In this document: piece after piece, positions 6,113 to 8,437 of the stretch
Position numbering within the stretch: position 1 is the first letter of the stretch
How the letters are laid out: every line of letters begins with the position of its first letter
DNA from: Stagnihabitans sp038323315
GTDB taxonomy: Bacteria; Pseudomonadota; Alphaproteobacteria; Rhodobacterales; Rhodobacteraceae
Direction of reading: 5' to 3'
NCBI GenBank assembly: GCA_038323315.1
Contig: JBBQGU010000166.1
Span: forward strand, 1-8,437
Length of the DNA: 8,437 bases
Program-made: the position numbers and the translations under genes
The notes under the pieces: generated by a model
What the model was told of the DNA's origin: nothing
Databases searched by the model: none
Seen by the model: the letters and a program-made list of their open reading frames with translations, nothing else

Positions 6113-6157
6113 TTAGCCGCGCGTGGCCTTCTGCGCAACCGCGGGGACTGCGGCTAA
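6113..6157 (-). promoter_or_regulatory. hisD: Inverted repeat in the hisD leader
   Basis: A perfect 8-bp inverted repeat, TTAGCCGC (6113-6120) and GCGGCTAA (6150-6157), brackets a 29-nt GC-rich segment. Its near edge is 26 bp upstream of the hisD ATG, so it would lie in the hisD mRNA leader just before the ribosome site. It could be a leader stem-loop or an operator. Only the symmetry is seen; the role is inferred. Confidence 0.35.
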
Positions 6158-6250
6158 TTTGCCGATGTTTTGGGCACTATCGCGCCTTTTGGTTCATTTG
6201 GCACGCAGAGGGACAGATCTGGTGCGCTCGGCGAACATCGACCAGTTTTA

Positions 6251-6277
6251 AAGATATTCTTGAAACTTGTTTGACAA
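6251..6277 (-). promoter_or_regulatory. hisD: Weak candidate promoter for hisD with a small palindrome
   Basis: On the minus strand TTGTCA (6277-6272) and TATCTT (6256-6251) resemble -35 and -10 boxes but are 15 bp apart, shorter than ideal. A 5-bp inverted repeat, CTTGT-TTG-ACAAG (6266-6278), overlaps the -35, as an operator might. This is the AT-richest part of the gap and lies about 165 bp before hisD. Confidence 0.25.
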
Positions 6278-6370
6278 GCCATTTGAATCGCCGAATTCAT
6301 GGTGCTGGCAGCTGGTCTTGCTATTCAGTTAGCCAGCGGTAGGGGCGTGCAGCGGATTGAGGCGCACGGA

Positions 6371-6399
6371 CTTGCGGACGCCAAAATAACTGGCGCAAG
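6371..6399. repeat. Bulged inverted repeat (hairpin) in the hisD-metG gap
   Basis: CTTG (6371-6374) and CGCCA (6379-6383) pair with TGGCG (6391-6395) and CAAG (6396-6399), giving nine pairs with a 4-nt bulge and a 7-nt A-rich loop. It is 131 bp past the metG stop. No T run follows on either strand, so it is not a standard terminator. Confidence 0.4.
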
Positions 6400-6414
6400 T
6401 TTGGCGGAAATGCG

Positions 6415-6447
6415 ATCTACATCGCATCTACAATCCATCTACATTGC
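6415..6447. repeat. Three tandem 11-bp repeats (ATCTACA core)
   Basis: Three consecutive 11-bp units share the invariant core ATCTACA: ATCTACATCGC, ATCTACAATCC and ATCTACATTGC. The period is close to one helical turn, so the cores face the same side of the DNA. The first unit is also part of a perfect inverted repeat, TGCGAT-CTAC-ATCGCA (6411-6426). The repeats lie 83 bp past the metG stop and about 330 bp upstream of hisD. A period of 11 argues against a coding origin. Binding by a regulator is possible but unproven. Confidence 0.6.
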
Positions 6448-6529
6448 GTCACCATGGATGCGGATGATGGAGGCGTTAACCTTATTTGCCGAATCAGGAG
6501 CGTTGCGCAGAGTGGGGGCAGGCCCCGAC

Positions 6530-8260
6530 CTACACGGCGGCCTGGCTGCGGATGCCGGAAAAGCGGGTTTGCCAGTCGGCGCGCTCCTCATCCGTGATCT
6601 TGCGGAACAGGTTTTCGGGGATGGTAAAGGCTGCTCCTGCGGGCAGCAGGCGCAGCGCGGTGCTGGTGTCTTCGGGCCATGTCCAGTCTTGTGACCCCAT
6701 CGCGGCCATCATCGTGGCTGCGGCGTCGGGGATGAAGGGGCTGGACAACACAGCGTAGACGCGGATCAGGTTGAGGCTGAGGCGGATCATCGCCTGGGCG
6801 CGGTCGGGATCGGTTTTGACGACTGTCCAGGGGGCGGCGGATTGCAGGTATTCGTTGCCGATGACCCAGATGGCGCGCAGTTCGGCGGCGGCTTTGCGGA
6901 CCTCCATCTTCTCCATCATTGCGGCATAGTCCTTGATGCGGGCGCCGAGGTCGGCAATCAGGGCAGATTCCTGGGGGCCGTACTCGCCGCCTGCGGGGAT
7001 CGTTGGCCCAAATTTGGACACCGCGAATTTTGTCACACGGCTGACGAGGTTGCCCAGGACATCGGCGAGGTCTTTGTTGACCGAGGCCTGGAAATTTTCC
7101 CAAGTGAACTCGCTGTCCGAAGATTCAGGCGCGTGGGACAGAAGCCACCAGCGCCAGTAGTCTGGCGGCAGGATACTGAGGGCCTGGTCCATGAAGACGC
7201 CGCGGCCCTGCGAGGTTGAGAACTGGCCGCCGTCGTAGTTGAGGTAGTTGAAGCTTTTCAGGTAATCGACCAGCTTCCAAGGTTCGCCTGAACCCAGGAT
7301 GGTGGCGGGAAAACTGAGGGTATGGAAGGGGACGTTGTCCTTGCCCATGAACTGGTAATAGGTCACGTCAGCCGCCCCCATGTCCGTGCGCCACCAGCGT
7401 TGCCACGCGGTGTCGGGCAGGCCATGAGCGTCGGCCCATTCAGCGGTGCAGGCGATGTATTCGATGGGAGCGTCGAACCAGACGTAGAACACCTTACCCT
7501 CCATCCCAGGCCAGGGCTTGTCACCATCCTTGACCGGGATGCCCCAATAGAGGTCGCGGGTGATGCCACGGTCTTGCAAGCCGTCGCCGTCTTTCAGCCA
7601 TTTCTTGGCGATCGACGTGGTCAGGATCGGCCAGTCGGTCTTGGTGTCAATCCACGCCTCCAACTTGTCGCGAAGGCTGCGTTGACGCAGGTAAAGGTGT
7701 TTGGTTTCGCGGACTTCGAGGTTGGTCGAGCCGGAGATCGCGGAGCGCGGGTTGATCAGGTCGGTGGGATCGAGTTGTTTGGTGCAATTCTCGCACTGGT
7801 CGCCGCGTGCGAGGGTGTAGCCGCAGTTGGGGCAGGTGCCGGTGATATAGCGGTCGGGCAGGAAACGGTTGTCGTCGATGGAAAAAACTTGCTTTTCGCT
7901 GACTTCCCCGATCAGGCCGTTGTCATTCAGGACGCCTGCGAAATGCTGCGTCAAATGATGGTTGCGCTGGCTGGAGGAGCGGCCGAAATGGTCGAAGGAC
8001 AGGCGGAAGCCTTGGGCAATCTCGGCCTGAACGGCGTGCATGTCGGCGCAGTATTGTTCCACGGGCTTGCCGGCCTTGGCGGCGGCCAGTTCGGCGGGGG
8101 TGCCGTGTTCGTCGGTGGCGCAGATGAACATCACCTCATCGCCCCGGGCCCGGCAATAGCGGGCGAACAGGTCCGCTGGCAGTTGGCTGCCCACCAGATT
8201 GCCCAGATGCTTGATCCCGTTGATATAGGGAATGGCTGATGTGATCAGAATCCGTGCCAT
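6530..8260 (-). CDS. metG: Methionyl-tRNA synthetase
   Basis: This class I synthetase charges tRNA-Met and the initiator tRNA with methionine. In its 576 residues: the HIGH-equivalent HLGN (18-21) after SAIPYINGIK, ATDEHGTP (48-55), a zinc knuckle C143-P-N-C146 ... C156-E-N-C159, VFYVWFDAPIEYI, FMGKDNVPFHT, then the anticodon-binding helical part with WRWWLLSHAPESSDSEFTWENF. The KMSKS position reads FSTS (347-350) preceded by Q346, so the usual lysines are absent. The protein ends at the anticodon-binding domain and lacks the C-terminal Trbp111-like domain of the 677-residue E. coli enzyme, as in many short MetRS. The ATG has AAAGGG 6 bp upstream. The reading frame stays open to the window edge, but that extension shows no homology. 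Confidence 0.97.
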   Translation of the reverse strand: MARILITSAIPYINGIKHLGNLVGSQLPADLFARYCRARGDEVMFICATDEHGTPAELAAAKAGKPVEQYCADMHAVQAEIAQGFRLSFDHFGRSSSQRNHHLTQHFAGVLNDNGLIGEVSEKQVFSIDDNRFLPDRYITGTCPNCGYTLARGDQCENCTKQLDPTDLINPRSAISGSTNLEVRETKHLYLRQRSLRDKLEAWIDTKTDWPILTTSIAKKWLKDGDGLQDRGITRDLYWGIPVKDGDKPWPGMEGKVFYVWFDAPIEYIACTAEWADAHGLPDTAWQRWWRTDMGAADVTYYQFMGKDNVPFHTLSFPATILGSGEPWKLVDYLKSFNYLNYDGGQFSTSQGRGVFMDQALSILPPDYWRWWLLSHAPESSDSEFTWENFQASVNKDLADVLGNLVSRVTKFAVSKFGPTIPAGGEYGPQESALIADLGARIKDYAAMMEKMEVRKAAAELRAIWVIGNEYLQSAAPWTVVKTDPDRAQAMIRLSLNLIRVYAVLSSPFIPDAAATMMAAMGSQDWTWPEDTSTALRLLPAGAAFTIPENLFRKITDEERADWQTRFSGIRSQAAV

Positions 8261-8310
8261 GCCGTGCCCTTTGCGCTGCTTTGACGCCTCATTTAGCGCA
8301 AGCGTTGGGG

Positions 8311-8437
8311 TTAGGCCAGAGGGGCGGCCACTGGGCTGGACAGTGGTCCGCCATCCGTCCGGCGCTGCCCGGCAAGGCTGCCCCCGTCGCCTTCGGTCAG
8401 GGTCCAGGTGGCGGGCGGCTCCATTTGGGCGCGCAGA
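8311..8437 (-). CDS. C-terminal end of an unidentified gene (partial)
   Basis: A minus-strand frame entering from the right edge encodes 41 residues ending GGPLSSPVAAPLA before a TAA stop, 50 bp upstream of the metG ATG. Third codon positions are strongly G/C, like those of the real genes here. The peptide is rich in Pro, Ala and Gly with no domain I recognise. The other open frame in this stretch is in phase with metG, so a longer MetRS is the competing reading, but the metG ribosome site argues against that. The 50-bp gap holds no clear terminator or promoter. Confidence 0.4.
   Translation of the reverse strand, partial: LRAQMEPPATWTLTEGDGGSLAGQRRTDGGPLSSPVAAPLA

Larger units (their letters stand above)
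6088..6529. other. 442-bp non-coding gap between hisD and metG
   Basis: No open frame here looks coding: the longest plus-strand frames run on into antisense metG or hisD and carry no recognisable motif. The gap holds the hisD leader with an inverted repeat (6113-6157), an AT-richer patch with a possible hisD promoter (about 6241-6300), a bulged hairpin (6371-6399) and three tandem 11-bp repeats (6415-6447). After the metG stop there is only a short GGGG/CCCC inverted repeat without a U tract, so no good metG terminator was found. Confidence 0.6.

Noticed and set aside
6271..6299. Plus-strand TTGACA as a -35 box
   Set aside because: A perfect hexamer, but at 17 bp there is only GAATTC, a poor -10, and no plus-strand gene follows.
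6088..6300. Histidine leader-peptide attenuator upstream of hisD
   Set aside because: No short frame with a run of His codons was found on the minus strand.
6507..6529. GGGG/CCCC inverted repeat just after the metG stop as a terminator
   Set aside because: The stem is only 4-5 bp with a tiny loop and no U tract.
6299..6694. Plus-strand open frame starting in the hisD-metG gap
   Set aside because: Its second half is antisense to metG, it covers the 11-bp repeats out of codon phase, and it has no ribosome site.
7322..8239. Plus-strand open frame of 305 codons opposite metG
   Set aside because: It mirrors MetRS codons; the Gly/Val/Ala-rich product has no family features.
1..8437. CRISPR array, insertion sequence, toxin-antitoxin pair or new defence system
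   Set aside because: No regular spaced repeats, transposase motifs, terminal repeats with target duplication, or defence domains were seen; nearly all space is taken by known housekeeping genes.

Overview
The window looks like a piece of a GC-rich alphaproteobacterial chromosome, most likely Rhodobacterales. The basis is G/C-rich third codon positions, an initiator-tRNA sequence of the alphaproteobacterial type, the cluster hisD / UPF0262 / low-molecular-weight phosphatase / infA / maf / RNase G / yacG, and an intergenic GGATATTT...AGAATGAAT motif that I remember from that group. These are recollections of family features, not search results. Almost everything is on the minus strand; the only clear plus-strand gene is a cation-efflux transporter.

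Layout from left to right. Positions 1-410 hold an RNA-gene end: an intrinsic terminator (20-44), a damaged initiator tRNA with an intact 3' part and an unrelated 5' part (71-146), an AT-rich spacer, a normal tRNA-Phe (237-312) and its promoter (344-372). Positions 411-2431 are a tightly coupled minus-strand operon read as infA > maf > rng > yacG, with GTGA and ATGA overlaps and a 4-bp gap. Positions 2587-3474 carry the divergent plus-strand CDF-family metal transporter. Positions 3569-3823 hold the C-terminal remnant of a GNAT acetyltransferase. Positions 3861-6087 are a second coupled operon, hisD > UPF0262 > low-molecular-weight phosphatase. Positions 6088-6529 are a 442-bp non-coding gap containing inverted repeats and an 11-bp tandem repeat. 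Positions 6530-8260 are metG, and the right edge (8311-8437) has the probable end of another minus-strand gene.

The genes are mainly housekeeping: translation initiation (IF-1), tRNA charging (MetRS, tRNA-Phe), RNA processing (RNase G), nucleotide sanitation (Maf), gyrase control (YacG) and histidine synthesis (HisD). The transporter and the acetyltransferase remnant sit between the two operons, which I remember as one contiguous block in related genomes; that makes 2432-3860 the most plausible acquired or rearranged segment.

I found no CRISPR array, insertion sequence, toxin-antitoxin pair, phage gene or defence system, and no convincing new system. The points most worth a second look are the chimeric initiator-tRNA remnant, the three helically phased 11-bp repeats upstream of hisD, the altered metal site of the transporter and the non-canonical KMSKS loop of MetRS.
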